Shown here one piece after another: positions 50,450-58,694 of a stretch of DNA of 64,000 bases. Position 1 is the stretch's first letter, and each line of letters begins with the position of its first letter. Position numbers and translations under genes: made by a program. Under the pieces are notes generated by a model that saw only the letters and a program-made list of their open reading frames with translations, had not been told where the DNA came from and made no database searches. Source of the stretch: Anaerolineales bacterium UBA5195 (lineage in GTDB: Bacteria; Chloroflexota; Anaerolineae; Anaerolineales; Villigracilaceae); assembly GCA_002412925.1 (NCBI GenBank), contig DHVZ01000095.1, positions 1 through 64,000 of the forward strand, given 5' to 3'.

Positions 50450-51250
50450 TTATTTCACAGCCGAAAACAACCCGGCAGCTTTGGTGACTTCGATCACGCC
50501 TTGCGCCTGCAACTGCCGGGTGAGTTCCTGCTCCAGTTGGGTAAAGACCGCTTCGGAATGGCCGCTGTAAGTGGATGTAGATTCCAGGTAAGCCATCAGC
50601 GGCGGGATTTCGGTAATGCGCAGTCCATCCTCGTAGCGTTGGAGTTCAACCGGGTTGAAAAACGCCTGGAGTTGGGCCAGGCCATTTTCGAGCGTAAACG
50701 GGTTATTGAAGGCCGGGATATCCATCGTCGCGTTGAGCCGTTCAAACCAATCATGCATCTCTTTCAAATGGTCGGCTCCGGCTGTAGCGGTCACCAGCAC
50801 CCCACCCATCTTGATCACCCGGCGGATTTCGCTCAGGGCTTTTGGCCGGTCGGGGACGTGGTAAAGCATGAAATTAGCAATGACGATATCAAAAGTCTCG
50901 TCTGGATACGGGATGGCTTGAGCGTCGATTGGCTCAAACTTGATCCCGCGCCCGAGAACCACCAGGTTGTGCCAGGCATCCTTGAGCATTCCTTCCGACA
51001 AATCGCTCAGAGTCAGGCTCCAGCCGGGGGGAATCCGCTCCGGGCAAGCGGACCACAACGCCCCGGAACCACAGCCCAGTTCCAGCACCCTAGCCTGGGC
51101 CGGAAGCTGTTCCAACCTGTCCCACAGCCACGGGTACCAGCCCTGCGGATTGGTGCTGAAACGTTCGTGGATCGCAATCCGCGCGTTCAGGTTGTCCGCA
51201 TTGCGGTATTGGGTGTTTTGCAGGTAGGTTTGGTCGGTGAATTTGGGCAT
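50450..51250 (-). CDS. SAM-dependent methyltransferase
   Basis: 266 residues. Class I motifs: ARVLELGCGSGALW (I), SLTLSDLSEGMLKDAW (post I), FDIVIANFMLYHVPDRPKAL (II), IKMGGVLVTATAG (III). Substrate unknown; inside the glycan cluster it probably methylates a sugar. Confidence 0.8.
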   Translation of the reverse strand: MPKFTDQTYLQNTQYRNADNLNARIAIHERFSTNPQGWYPWLWDRLEQLPAQARVLELGCGSGALWSACPERIPPGWSLTLSDLSEGMLKDAWHNLVVLGRGIKFEPIDAQAIPYPDETFDIVIANFMLYHVPDRPKALSEIRRVIKMGGVLVTATAGADHLKEMHDWFERLNATMDIPAFNNPFTLENGLAQLQAFFNPVELQRYEDGLRITEIPPLMAYLESTSTYSGHSEAVFTQLEQELTRQLQAQGVIEVTKAAGLFSAVK

Positions 51251-51313
51251 AGGGTGATAAGTAACGAGAAAGAAGTAAAAAAGTAATGAATGAACGGGTT
51301 TTCCTTTTTTTTG

Positions 51314-52138
51314 TTACTTTTTTCTGATTACGATCATGGGATACTGCCCATTTTCCGCGAAGAACCTGGGAAAGACGCCTTCAAGCCAGAAGACAAAGCG
51401 CAGGAAGGTCTGACCACCCAATTTGGGATGCACAAACCAGCGCAGGATACGTGTCGAGAGGCTGCGCCAGGGGCGGATTTCGAGCGGGATTTTGCAGCCG
51501 ATTTCGCGCTTGAGCCATTCGGGGGTCAGCTTGCGGACAAAGGTTCCTTCTGGATCGGCCTCGTTGAGCCAATCCTTCTTTTTCTTGGCATTTTTGCCCG
51601 AAAGACGGCGCATCAGGCCAATCAGCGGCTCGGCCAGGCGGATCAACAGCGGTTCGTGCCAGCCATTGACAACAACTCCGGTCCGCCCTGAAGCCAGCAC
51701 ACGATAGAGTTCGGCGTAAGCCTTCGGGTGTTCTTCCAACGCCAGATGGTGGATGGCGTGCATCGAAACTTCGCCATCGAAAGCCTCGGCCTTGAAGGGC
51801 AGGTTGGCCAGGTCGCCGACGACAAACAGGCCATGGGAACCAATCCGCTCACGGGCTTCCTTTAAGGCTTGAATTGAAATATCCAGGCAGACACGTTTTG
51901 CATAGCCCTTGGAATAAGTCAGGTAATCGTCATACTGCACCGGTCCGGAACCGGCATCCAGCAGGAACTTACCATTCGGGATCAGCCCGCCGTTGACACG
52001 CAGGCGCGTCTTGTGGATATATTCCGCCGAAACGGGGCGCAGATCCTCGTAGCGGGCGTTCTGGTAGTTCCCGTCCGATTCCTGCTGCCAGCCGATTTCG
52101 TCATAAAACTCGCGTACCTTTTGTTTCGTATCCGTCAT
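51314..52138 (-). CDS. SAM-dependent methyltransferase
   Basis: 274 residues. Motif I FLLDAGSGPVQYDDY, post I RVCLDISIQALKEARER, GLFVVGDLANLPFKAEAFDG, then HAIHHLALEEHPKAYAELYR. The C-terminal half (about 165-274) is basic and may bind a lipid-linked or membrane substrate (PLLIRLAEPLIGLMRRL). Co-directional with the cluster genes. Confidence 0.78.
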   Translation of the reverse strand: MTDTKQKVREFYDEIGWQQESDGNYQNARYEDLRPVSAEYIHKTRLRVNGGLIPNGKFLLDAGSGPVQYDDYLTYSKGYAKRVCLDISIQALKEARERIGSHGLFVVGDLANLPFKAEAFDGEVSMHAIHHLALEEHPKAYAELYRVLASGRTGVVVNGWHEPLLIRLAEPLIGLMRRLSGKNAKKKKDWLNEADPEGTFVRKLTPEWLKREIGCKIPLEIRPWRSLSTRILRWFVHPKLGGQTFLRFVFWLEGVFPRFFAENGQYPMIVIRKK

Positions 52139-52147
52139 TCGAAAAAA

Positions 52148-52240
52148 CCTTTAAACACAAAGGTCACAAAGGACACGAAGGAGCACCAAGAAAACGTTTT
52201 TGTTTTCCTTTGTGTACTTCGTGCCCTTCGTGTTTAAAGC
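52148..52240. repeat. AAACACAAAGG/CCTTTGTGTACTTCG inverted repeat
   Basis: TTTAAACACAAAGG...ACACGAAGG and CCTTTGTGTACTTCGTGCCC...TTTAAAG form a long imperfect palindrome in the intergenic gap. Third copy of the CACAAAG family. Confidence 0.65.
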
Positions 52241-52248
52241 TCTTGAAC

Positions 52249-53859
52249 TTACCATCTCAACTGTTCCCCCGCCAGATAATCGAATGCTTTCCCAAACTCT
52301 GCCCGACCTTCAGCGCTTAAGACCCGGCTCAGCGGCCAGATCTCCAGATCTTTCCAAAAATGCATCAGCCGCCAGGGAAAGGGGATGGGGTATTCAAAGA
52401 AAAAGCGGTAAGCATATTCCCAGGCGGTTTCGATTTGGGAATCGGTCAGGCGGGGGATTGGTAAATGGGTCAGCAGGTTATCCAGAATGCCAAAGTATTC
52501 TTCCCAAGAAGTGGGGTCAAGGGTGAAACCGCGTTTGCGGTAGTGCGTTTCGCCGCAAGCAATGACCGGGATGCCATTCATCGACATTTCCATGCCGGTC
52601 GTGGTGGTGTAGACCAGCCCCAGGCTGGCGATTTCCATCAAGTCGTAGGTGTTGACCTTTTCCAGCGGTTTGACGACATGGATGTGCGCCGGGATTTGCG
52701 AAGCCAGCGCGGCGTTGATCACATCCACCATCGACAGGCCATGCGTCAGGCGCTCACCGGGATGGACACGCACCACCAACTGCACCTCCGTCCGCGCGGC
52801 AAAATACTGGACGGTTTTGGTGATCCACTCGGCCATCGACGCGGCAAACAGGTTCCGCCCGAGGGTCAGGCTGTCGCCGAGAACGTTGGTGGCCAGCAAA
52901 ACGACCGGGCGCGAGTCCAACCCCAAGTCGGCGCGGGTTTTCTCGCCGCCGACGGTTGCTAGATCCTGCCAGGCGCGCGCCGATTTTCCAAAGGCCCGGC
53001 CGCCCATCCGCGCAGCTTCGAGCGCCTCGATTTTTTCGCGCTGCTCGGAGGTCAAAGCCTGCCCGCCGCGCGCCGCCCAGAGCAGGTCCGTGTTCTGGCG
53101 CATGACTTCGTCATTTTGCGCAATCCAGACCTGCTCGCGCTGGTCGTTGAATTCGTAGGTGACCGTCTCAAGACCCAAACGGCGCGCCACCTGATAGACC
53201 GCGCCCAACTCTGTGATCGTACCGTTCGGGATGAGTATCGTTTCGGGGCGTTGGTTTTGTAAAAGGGTCAGCGCCGCCAAAGCGGCCTGTTCGTTTCGAC
53301 TCACCCGCAGCCGGTAGAGCCCGGATTCCCGGTCGACGTTTTCTTCCTGATTGGTATACATGGCGTCATAAGCGGAGACCGTTTCAACGGCTTGTTGCAA
53401 CTCCGGGAAGTTGCCGAGGGTCGAGTAGGCGTGTTTTTTCGCCGTATCGAGACCCGGCTTGGGGGTCTCCAACAACGACACCACTTTCACCAGCCCCTTA
53501 AGCGGAGCCAGCACCCGGCGCGTGTACAAATCCTGGCGGCGCAGGTCGAAGGCGTTGACCTCCTTGCGCCAATCGCCATACGGCAAATACGCCACCGTGA
53601 CGTCATATCCCAGCCCACGCAACGTCAAACCGATGATGGCAGCCTGTTCCACCCAGTAGTGCAGGGTGGCAAACAGGACAATCTTTTTCCGTTTCCCGTT
53701 GTTTGCCTTTTCAGCAAACGAGCGCACCTGCTCGACCGCTGCAGGCAGATGCGCCTTGAGCTGGTCAAGGTTATAGCGCGTGCGCGGACGGCTGCGACGA
53801 AGGGCATCGTACAGTTCGGCGGAGTAGGGGATTTTGGCAAGGAGGTCTTTAATGGTCAT
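52249..53859 (-). CDS. Capsule-polysaccharide-synthesis-like glycosyltransferase (KpsC/S type)
   Basis: 536 residues starting MTIKDLLAKIPYSAELYDAL (TTG at 53880 rejected). GT-B-like: KIVLFATLHYWVEQAAIIG, LIPNGTITELGAVYQVARRL, VQLVVRVHPGERLTHGLSM, GLVYTTTTGMEMSMNGIPVI, then CGETHYRKRGFT. This pattern is seen in Capsule_synth/KpsS-like and related enzymes that build an acidic linker or glycan. The acceptor is unknown. Confidence 0.65.
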   Translation of the reverse strand: MTIKDLLAKIPYSAELYDALRRSRPRTRYNLDQLKAHLPAAVEQVRSFAEKANNGKRKKIVLFATLHYWVEQAAIIGLTLRGLGYDVTVAYLPYGDWRKEVNAFDLRRQDLYTRRVLAPLKGLVKVVSLLETPKPGLDTAKKHAYSTLGNFPELQQAVETVSAYDAMYTNQEENVDRESGLYRLRVSRNEQAALAALTLLQNQRPETILIPNGTITELGAVYQVARRLGLETVTYEFNDQREQVWIAQNDEVMRQNTDLLWAARGGQALTSEQREKIEALEAARMGGRAFGKSARAWQDLATVGGEKTRADLGLDSRPVVLLATNVLGDSLTLGRNLFAASMAEWITKTVQYFAARTEVQLVVRVHPGERLTHGLSMVDVINAALASQIPAHIHVVKPLEKVNTYDLMEIASLGLVYTTTTGMEMSMNGIPVIACGETHYRKRGFTLDPTSWEEYFGILDNLLTHLPIPRLTDSQIETAWEYAYRFFFEYPIPFPWRLMHFWKDLEIWPLSRVLSAEGRAEFGKAFDYLAGEQLRW

Positions 53860-53919
53860 GGTAAAGGCTGGGGTAAACAAGCAGACAGGTTCTTGTTTCC
53901 TCGTTTACTTGCTTACTTT

Positions 53920-55191
53920 CTACTTTTCTACGTTCTCAATCACCCAATCCAACCTCGGGCGGAGCGGTCCCTGGCGTTGTTCGGCCCACTGCATGCCGGG
54001 TGCGCCCATTGGGTCGACGTTAAAGGCCAGGGCATTTTCGTCCATGAAATAGCGCTTGACGCCAAAGGAACTGGCGTTGACACCCAGAATGTAGCGGCCT
54101 TCATTGAGCAAATCACCGGGCAGGGTGCAGCGGCTGACGTAGTGACCAGGCTGGCGGGTGGAGTGCTTTTCGTAGAGTTCAGGGGCATCCACATCGAAGG
54201 AAGTGAAGACATATTCGCCGCGGACAGTGCTCAGGTAAACGCCCACGCGCAGGCCGGTAATCGGCGCGGAGAGACTGTATTCCATTTCGAGAGTCAGCGG
54301 CTCGGTGGAACGGAAGCTGTCGGCGACGACTCCGCGCGGGTCTTTGACGCGCAGGCCCAAGGGACGGAACGGGGCCGTGTTGGCAGAAATCTCGTCCGCC
54401 TCCCAGACTCTTTCTCCGGCCTGAGCCTGGCCCGAGGACAGATAGAAATCAACCGCTTCGGGCGTTGGGGCGCGTTTGACAAGCTGGCCCTTCTGCATGA
54501 CAAGCGATTCCTGGGTCAGACGCAGGATGGCACTCATATTGTGGCTAACGAAAAGCACCGTGCGCCCTTGCGCGGCAACATCGTTCATCTTACCCAGGCA
54601 TTTGCGCTGGAACTCAGCGTCACCCACGGCCAGGACTTCGTCCACCACCAGGATTTCAGGTTCGAGGTGGGCCGCCACGGCAAACGCCAGGCGCAGGTAC
54701 ATCCCGGAGGAATAACGCTTGACCGGGGTATCGATAAATTGTTCGACTTCTGAAAAAGCCACAATCTGGTCGAAGTTACGCTCGATTTCAGCGCGCTTCA
54801 TCCCCAGGATCGCTCCGTTCATGTAAATATTCTCACGCCCGGTCAATTCCGGATGGAAACCGGTGCCCACTTCGAGCAGGGAACCCACCCGTCCGCGCAC
54901 CGTAACCGTGCCTTTGGTGGGTTCCGTCACCCGCGAAAGGACTTTGAGCAGGGTGCTTTTTCCGGCCCCGTTGCGGCCAATGATGCCAAGCACGCGGCCT
55001 TCTTCCAAGTCGAAAGAAACATCTTTTAAGGCCCAAATAAAATCCACACCCGCCCGGCCTTCTTTGCGCCGAAAGAGATTGCCCGGGATGGCGGCAATCT
55101 GGTCGCGCAGCATTCCATAGCGGAACTTGCCGGGCGCGGTACCAATTTTGTAACGTTTGCTGATATTGTCTACACTGATAGCGATGGTCAT
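53920..55191 (-). CDS. wzt: Wzt/TagH-type ABC exporter ATPase with glycan-binding tail
   Basis: 423 residues. Nucleotide-binding domain: Walker A GIIGRNGAGKSTLLK, Q-loop region, signature RYSSGMYLRLAFA, Walker B ILVVDEVLAVGD, switch FVSHN. About 150 extra C-terminal residues (TLEMEYSLSAPITGLRVGVY) form the Wzt-like beta sandwich that recognises the finished O-antigen-type chain end. It works with the permease gene 46 bp upstream in transcription. Confidence 0.9.
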   Translation of the reverse strand: MTIAISVDNISKRYKIGTAPGKFRYGMLRDQIAAIPGNLFRRKEGRAGVDFIWALKDVSFDLEEGRVLGIIGRNGAGKSTLLKVLSRVTEPTKGTVTVRGRVGSLLEVGTGFHPELTGRENIYMNGAILGMKRAEIERNFDQIVAFSEVEQFIDTPVKRYSSGMYLRLAFAVAAHLEPEILVVDEVLAVGDAEFQRKCLGKMNDVAAQGRTVLFVSHNMSAILRLTQESLVMQKGQLVKRAPTPEAVDFYLSSGQAQAGERVWEADEISANTAPFRPLGLRVKDPRGVVADSFRSTEPLTLEMEYSLSAPITGLRVGVYLSTVRGEYVFTSFDVDAPELYEKHSTRQPGHYVSRCTLPGDLLNEGRYILGVNASSFGVKRYFMDENALAFNVDPMGAPGMQWAEQRQGPLRPRLDWVIENVEK

Positions 55192-55208
55192 AGAAGGGCC
55201 AGTTGAGG

Positions 55209-55238
55209 GTTGTCAAAAGTCTGGGGACGGTTGACAAC
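55209..55238. repeat. GTTGTCAA/TTGACAAC palindrome
   Basis: 8-bp arms around AAGTCTGGGGACGG, lying between the exporter permease stop and the ATPase start. It may be a dispersed repeat or an operator. Confidence 0.45.
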
Positions 55239-56083
55239 TAAATGGTGTCTGCGAAAGTGCGTTCCATGTTCCGGAAATAAATCAAGCCGCTGACAAGGAC
55301 CAGCAGGGCAATCGCCGTCGAAATGGCGACCAGGGCATCGGGGGCGCTGCCTTTCCCCAGCAAGGCCCAGCGAAAACCATTAACGACGCCAGCCATCGGA
55401 TTGAGGGCATAGACCATCTGCCATTTATCCGAGATGACTGTGGATGAGTAGGCCACGGGAGTGACGAACAGCCAGAACTGGGTCAAAAAAGGCAGGGCAT
55501 AGCCCACGTCACGGTACTGGACGTTGATGGCCGAGAGCCAGAGCGCCACGCCGAGCGCGGTGACGATGGTCAAAAGGATAAAAACCGGCACAGCCCAGAG
55601 AGCGTCCAGGGTTGGAGTGACTTTGTAGTAAGCCATCATGCCTCCCATGATGACAAAGGCAATCGCAAAATCGACCAGCCCGCCCAGCACGGAGGCCATC
55701 GGCAGCACCAGCCGCGGAAAATAAACCTTTGAAATCATGTTGTGATTGGAGGTCAGTGAGCGGCTGGCGGTGTTGAGCGCGGTAGTAAACAGACCCCACG
55801 GCAGCAGCCCGGCAAATGAAAAAATCGGGTAGGGAATGCCGTCGGTTGGCACTTTGGCCACGTTACCAAATAAAAAGTTGAAGACCAGCATGGTCATCAC
55901 AGGCTGAATAACAGCCCAGGCTGCGCCAAGCAAGGTCTGTTTGTAGCGGACTTTGATATCGCGCCAGATCATGAAAAAGACCAGTTCGCGGAACGTCCAC
56001 AGATCGCGCAGGTTGAGCGCGGCCAGGCCGGTTGTGGGTTTGATATAGATGGTGGTTGGATCGTGTTTGGTAAGTTCGGTCAT
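55238..56083 (-). CDS. wzm: Wzm/TagG-type ABC exporter permease
   Basis: 281 residues with six transmembrane helices (ABC-2 type). Features: DLWTFRELVFFMIWRDIKVR, KQTLLGAAWAVIQPVMTMLV, and ALNPMAGVVNGFRWALLG near the end. It exports a lipid-linked polysaccharide with the Wzt-like ATPase. Confidence 0.9.
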   Translation of the reverse strand: MTELTKHDPTTIYIKPTTGLAALNLRDLWTFRELVFFMIWRDIKVRYKQTLLGAAWAVIQPVMTMLVFNFLFGNVAKVPTDGIPYPIFSFAGLLPWGLFTTALNTASRSLTSNHNMISKVYFPRLVLPMASVLGGLVDFAIAFVIMGGMMAYYKVTPTLDALWAVPVFILLTIVTALGVALWLSAINVQYRDVGYALPFLTQFWLFVTPVAYSSTVISDKWQMVYALNPMAGVVNGFRWALLGKGSAPDALVAISTAIALLVLVSGLIYFRNMERTFADTI

Positions 56084-56128
56084 GTTTGCAAGGGTAGGGG
56101 CGACCCAGTGGGTCGCCCTTACAAAAAC

Positions 56129-57100
56129 TTAGCGAATTTTGTCTTTATTTTCGCGGAACCAGGCAATCGTTCGGCGCATGCCTGCTTCGAAATTCGTCTG
56201 CGCCGACCAGCCAAAGCGTTCTTTCGCGCGGCTGACATCCAGACCGCGACGCGGCTGACCGTTGGGCTTGGATGTATCCCAGACCAGTCTGCCTTCGAAG
56301 CCAACCATGTGGATGATCATTTCGGTCAGGTCTTTGATCGAGATTTCGTAACCAGAGCCCAGGTTGACCGGGTCAGAGTCGTTGTACTTCTCGGTGGCAG
56401 TCACGATTCCCTCGGCGGCATCCTCCACATACAAGAATTCGCGGGTCGGCGAGCCATCGCCCCAGGCGACAATTTCCTGCGCGCCGCTTTCCTGGGCCTC
56501 AACCGCCTTGCGGATCAGCGCGGGGATGACGTGTGATGATTTCGGGTTGAAGTTGTCGCGCGGGCCATAAAGATTGACCGGCAGCAGGAAAATCGAATTG
56601 AAGCCATACTGTTCGCGATAGGCCTGGGATTGGACGAGCATCATCTTTTTGGCCAAACCGTAAGGCGCGTTGGTCTCTTCGGGATAACCAATCCACAGAT
56701 CTTCTTCCTTGAAAGGCACAGGGGTAAATTTAGGATAAGCGCAAACCGTCCCAATTGCCGTAAACTTTCCGATACCCTGTTGATAAGCCTGGTGCATCAA
56801 TTCCACGCCCATCATCAAGTTGTCATAGAAAAATTCCGCGGGATGTTCCCGGTTGGCGCCAATCCCGCCAACGTTGGCAGCCAGGTGAATAATCACCATG
56901 TTTTTCGGATCAATTCCGTTCAGAGTGTCCTTGTACAACTGCTGAATGCCATCACGGTTAATCAGGTTATATTCTTCGATGCGCGGAATAAAAATGTCGC
57001 TCGCGCCACGCAGTTTCAGCTTTTCGATCACGAACGAACCAAGAAAACCAGCGCCGCCGGTCACGACAACGCGTTTTCCACTCCAAAAATTTTCAGCCAT
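56129..57100 (-). CDS. fcl: GDP-L-fucose synthase-like SDR
   Basis: 323 residues; AGGAGACACA before ATG. Rossmann VVVTGGAGFLGSFVIEKL, IHLAANVGGIGANREHPAEF, catalytic YGLAKKMMLVQS, NLYGPRDNFNPKSSHVIPAL (fucose-synthase-specific region), and SPTREFLYVEDAAEGIV. It makes GDP-fucose from GDP-4-keto-6-deoxymannose; the partner dehydratase gmd is outside the window. A close relative acting on another sugar is possible. Confidence 0.82.
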   Translation of the reverse strand: MAENFWSGKRVVVTGGAGFLGSFVIEKLKLRGASDIFIPRIEEYNLINRDGIQQLYKDTLNGIDPKNMVIIHLAANVGGIGANREHPAEFFYDNLMMGVELMHQAYQQGIGKFTAIGTVCAYPKFTPVPFKEEDLWIGYPEETNAPYGLAKKMMLVQSQAYREQYGFNSIFLLPVNLYGPRDNFNPKSSHVIPALIRKAVEAQESGAQEIVAWGDGSPTREFLYVEDAAEGIVTATEKYNDSDPVNLGSGYEISIKDLTEMIIHMVGFEGRLVWDTSKPNGQPRRGLDVSRAKERFGWSAQTNFEAGMRRTIAWFRENKDKIR

Positions 57101-57115
57101 TGTGTCTCCTGTTTT

Positions 57116-57130
57116 AGGTGACTATCACCT
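57116..57130. repeat. Short AGGTGA-CTA-TCACCT palindrome
   Basis: Six-bp arms; shorter relative of 46607-46639. Between two SDR genes. Confidence 0.4.
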
Positions 57131-57137
57131 GGTCGGT

Positions 57138-58136
57138 TTATTGGACGATGAACTGCGCATTCCGGTAACGTTCATGCTGCGGTTCACGGATCAGGCCCAA
57201 CCGCAGGGCGTTGACCACTTCGCGCACGCCATCGTCCACAGTGAGGGTGGCTTTGAAGCCCAACTCGCGGCGGATCTTTTCAAACGAGACGGTAATATCG
57301 CGCATGTCGCCGCCAAAAGTCAAATCCTTGTATTCCACAAAAGTCTCTGGCAGGCGCTTGATGACCAACTGCACGATTTGGTCCTTGGTGTAATTACCGT
57401 CATCCGTGCCCAGGTTGTAGATCTGCCCGCGCACTTTTTCATTGGGCGCAACCAGCCCCATCAGCAAGCCATGCACCACATCCAGCACATGCACGAATGA
57501 GCGTGAATATCCGCGCTGGTAGATGAGCAGTTGCCGCCTGGTGAAAGCATCGAGCACAAACTGGTTGACAATCAGGTCAAAGCGTGTGCGGGGTGAAATG
57601 CCGTAGAGCGTCGCCAGCCGGAAAATGAGCGCACCCTGGGGCAGCAGAAACTCCTCGGCGGCGATTTTCGTCTCAGCATACAAGGATTGTGGATTGAGGG
57701 GGGATTCTTCCGTCACCGGGCGTCCTTCGACTGAAAGGCCGTAAGCGCTGTAAGTGGACGCAAACACAAAGCGGCTCACCTGTAAGTTTTCTGCCTGTTC
57801 GTGGATATTTTTCGTCGCATCAACGTTATATCGCCAGGCTGCCTGCTTTCCAACCGCCTGGCAGGCCGGGAACCCAACAATCCCCGCCAGGTGGAAAACG
57901 GCGTCTGGCCTGGGCCAGTTGCGGGGAAGGGAATCGCGCAGGCTGCGGGCTTCGGTCACATCCGCCTTGGCGAAATGAAAGTTCGGGTGCGAAAAAAATG
58001 TCAGCAGCGATTCGCCGCCAAAAAGCAGGTCGTCGATCACCGTCACACGATGGCCCAGTTGCAAGAGTTGCGCCGTCAAAAGGGAGCCGATATAGCCCGC
58101 TCCACCGGTAACAACGATGTGTTTTGGTTCGCTCAT
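57138..58136 (-). CDS. Nucleotide-sugar SDR epimerase/dehydratase
   Basis: 332 residues. VVTGGAGYIGSLLTAQLLQL, VFHLAGIVGFPACQAVG, FASTYSAYGLSVEGRPV, catalytic YAETKIAAEEF. The substrate is unclear; it resembles UDP-sugar epimerases or reductases of glycan clusters. Its ATG overlaps the upstream regulator stop (ATGA), so regulator and enzyme are made together. Confidence 0.78.
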   Translation of the reverse strand: MSEPKHIVVTGGAGYIGSLLTAQLLQLGHRVTVIDDLLFGGESLLTFFSHPNFHFAKADVTEARSLRDSLPRNWPRPDAVFHLAGIVGFPACQAVGKQAAWRYNVDATKNIHEQAENLQVSRFVFASTYSAYGLSVEGRPVTEESPLNPQSLYAETKIAAEEFLLPQGALIFRLATLYGISPRTRFDLIVNQFVLDAFTRRQLLIYQRGYSRSFVHVLDVVHGLLMGLVAPNEKVRGQIYNLGTDDGNYTKDQIVQLVIKRLPETFVEYKDLTFGGDMRDITVSFEKIRRELGFKATLTVDDGVREVVNALRLGLIREPQHERYRNAQFIVQ

Positions 58137-58609
58137 TTTCCCTCCGCAACAACGAGTACAACACTCAATCCACGCACTTCCAGCCTGGGAAGATTGGTTT
58201 CATCGACAATGGAGACACCTTGCTCCAGGCAAGTCAGGCGGCAGATATCAGCCACATCGCCCTCGCCTACCAGGCAGACGCGCTCAAAGCCGTCCTTTTT
58301 GATTTGCTCGGTGTATCCTTTGACTTTTTCACGTACCCGCCGGTATAGGTTGAACTGCTGCTCGACATAATCCACTGTCAGCCGGGCGCGAATGGCCAGA
58401 CCCTCGGGGGTGATGATGTAGAGCAGTTTGCGACGTTCCGCCCTTTTGACTTTGATATATCCTTTGGAAATCAGGCGTTTCAGGTGCCAGTTGACAGTCC
58501 CCACGGCAATGCCAAGCTGAGTAGCCAGGTCTGCCTGGGTAATTTGCGGATCGCGCTCAATGTTCTCGAGCAGGGAAAGGTCACGGGGCGTTTCGTTTGA
58601 GGTTTCCAT
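58133..58609 (-). CDS. EPS-associated MarR-type winged-helix regulator
   Basis: 158 residues. Winged helix at about 10-75: LLENIERDPQITQADLATQL, GIAVGTVNWHLKRLISKGYI, KVKRAERRKLLYIITPEGLA; then RLTVDYVEQQFNLYRRVREK, very like the EPS-type MarR regulators found at the head of exopolysaccharide clusters. The C-terminal about 60 residues are extra (FERVCLVGEGDVADICRLT). It probably controls this cluster, with operators in its own promoter. Confidence 0.82.
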   Translation of the reverse strand: METSNETPRDLSLLENIERDPQITQADLATQLGIAVGTVNWHLKRLISKGYIKVKRAERRKLLYIITPEGLAIRARLTVDYVEQQFNLYRRVREKVKGYTEQIKKDGFERVCLVGEGDVADICRLTCLEQGVSIVDETNLPRLEVRGLSVVLVVAEGK

Positions 58610-58616
58610 AGTTTAA

Positions 58617-58681
58617 AATTCAACGACTGAATTATACCATCCCAAGCGAACGCTGGGATCGCCAATATTCAACGGTTGAAT
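58617..58681 (-). promoter_or_regulatory. Promoter with two palindromic operators
   Basis: ATTCAAC-G-GTTGAAT (58667-58681, perfect) and its variant ATTCAAC-G-ACTGAAT (58618-58632) flank an extended -10 TGGTATAAT on the minus strand (TATAAT at 58636-58631). The first overlaps the start region and the second lies about 45 bp upstream. They are likely binding sites of the regulator itself. Confidence 0.65.
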
Positions 58682-58694
58682 TTTGGGACAGGCC

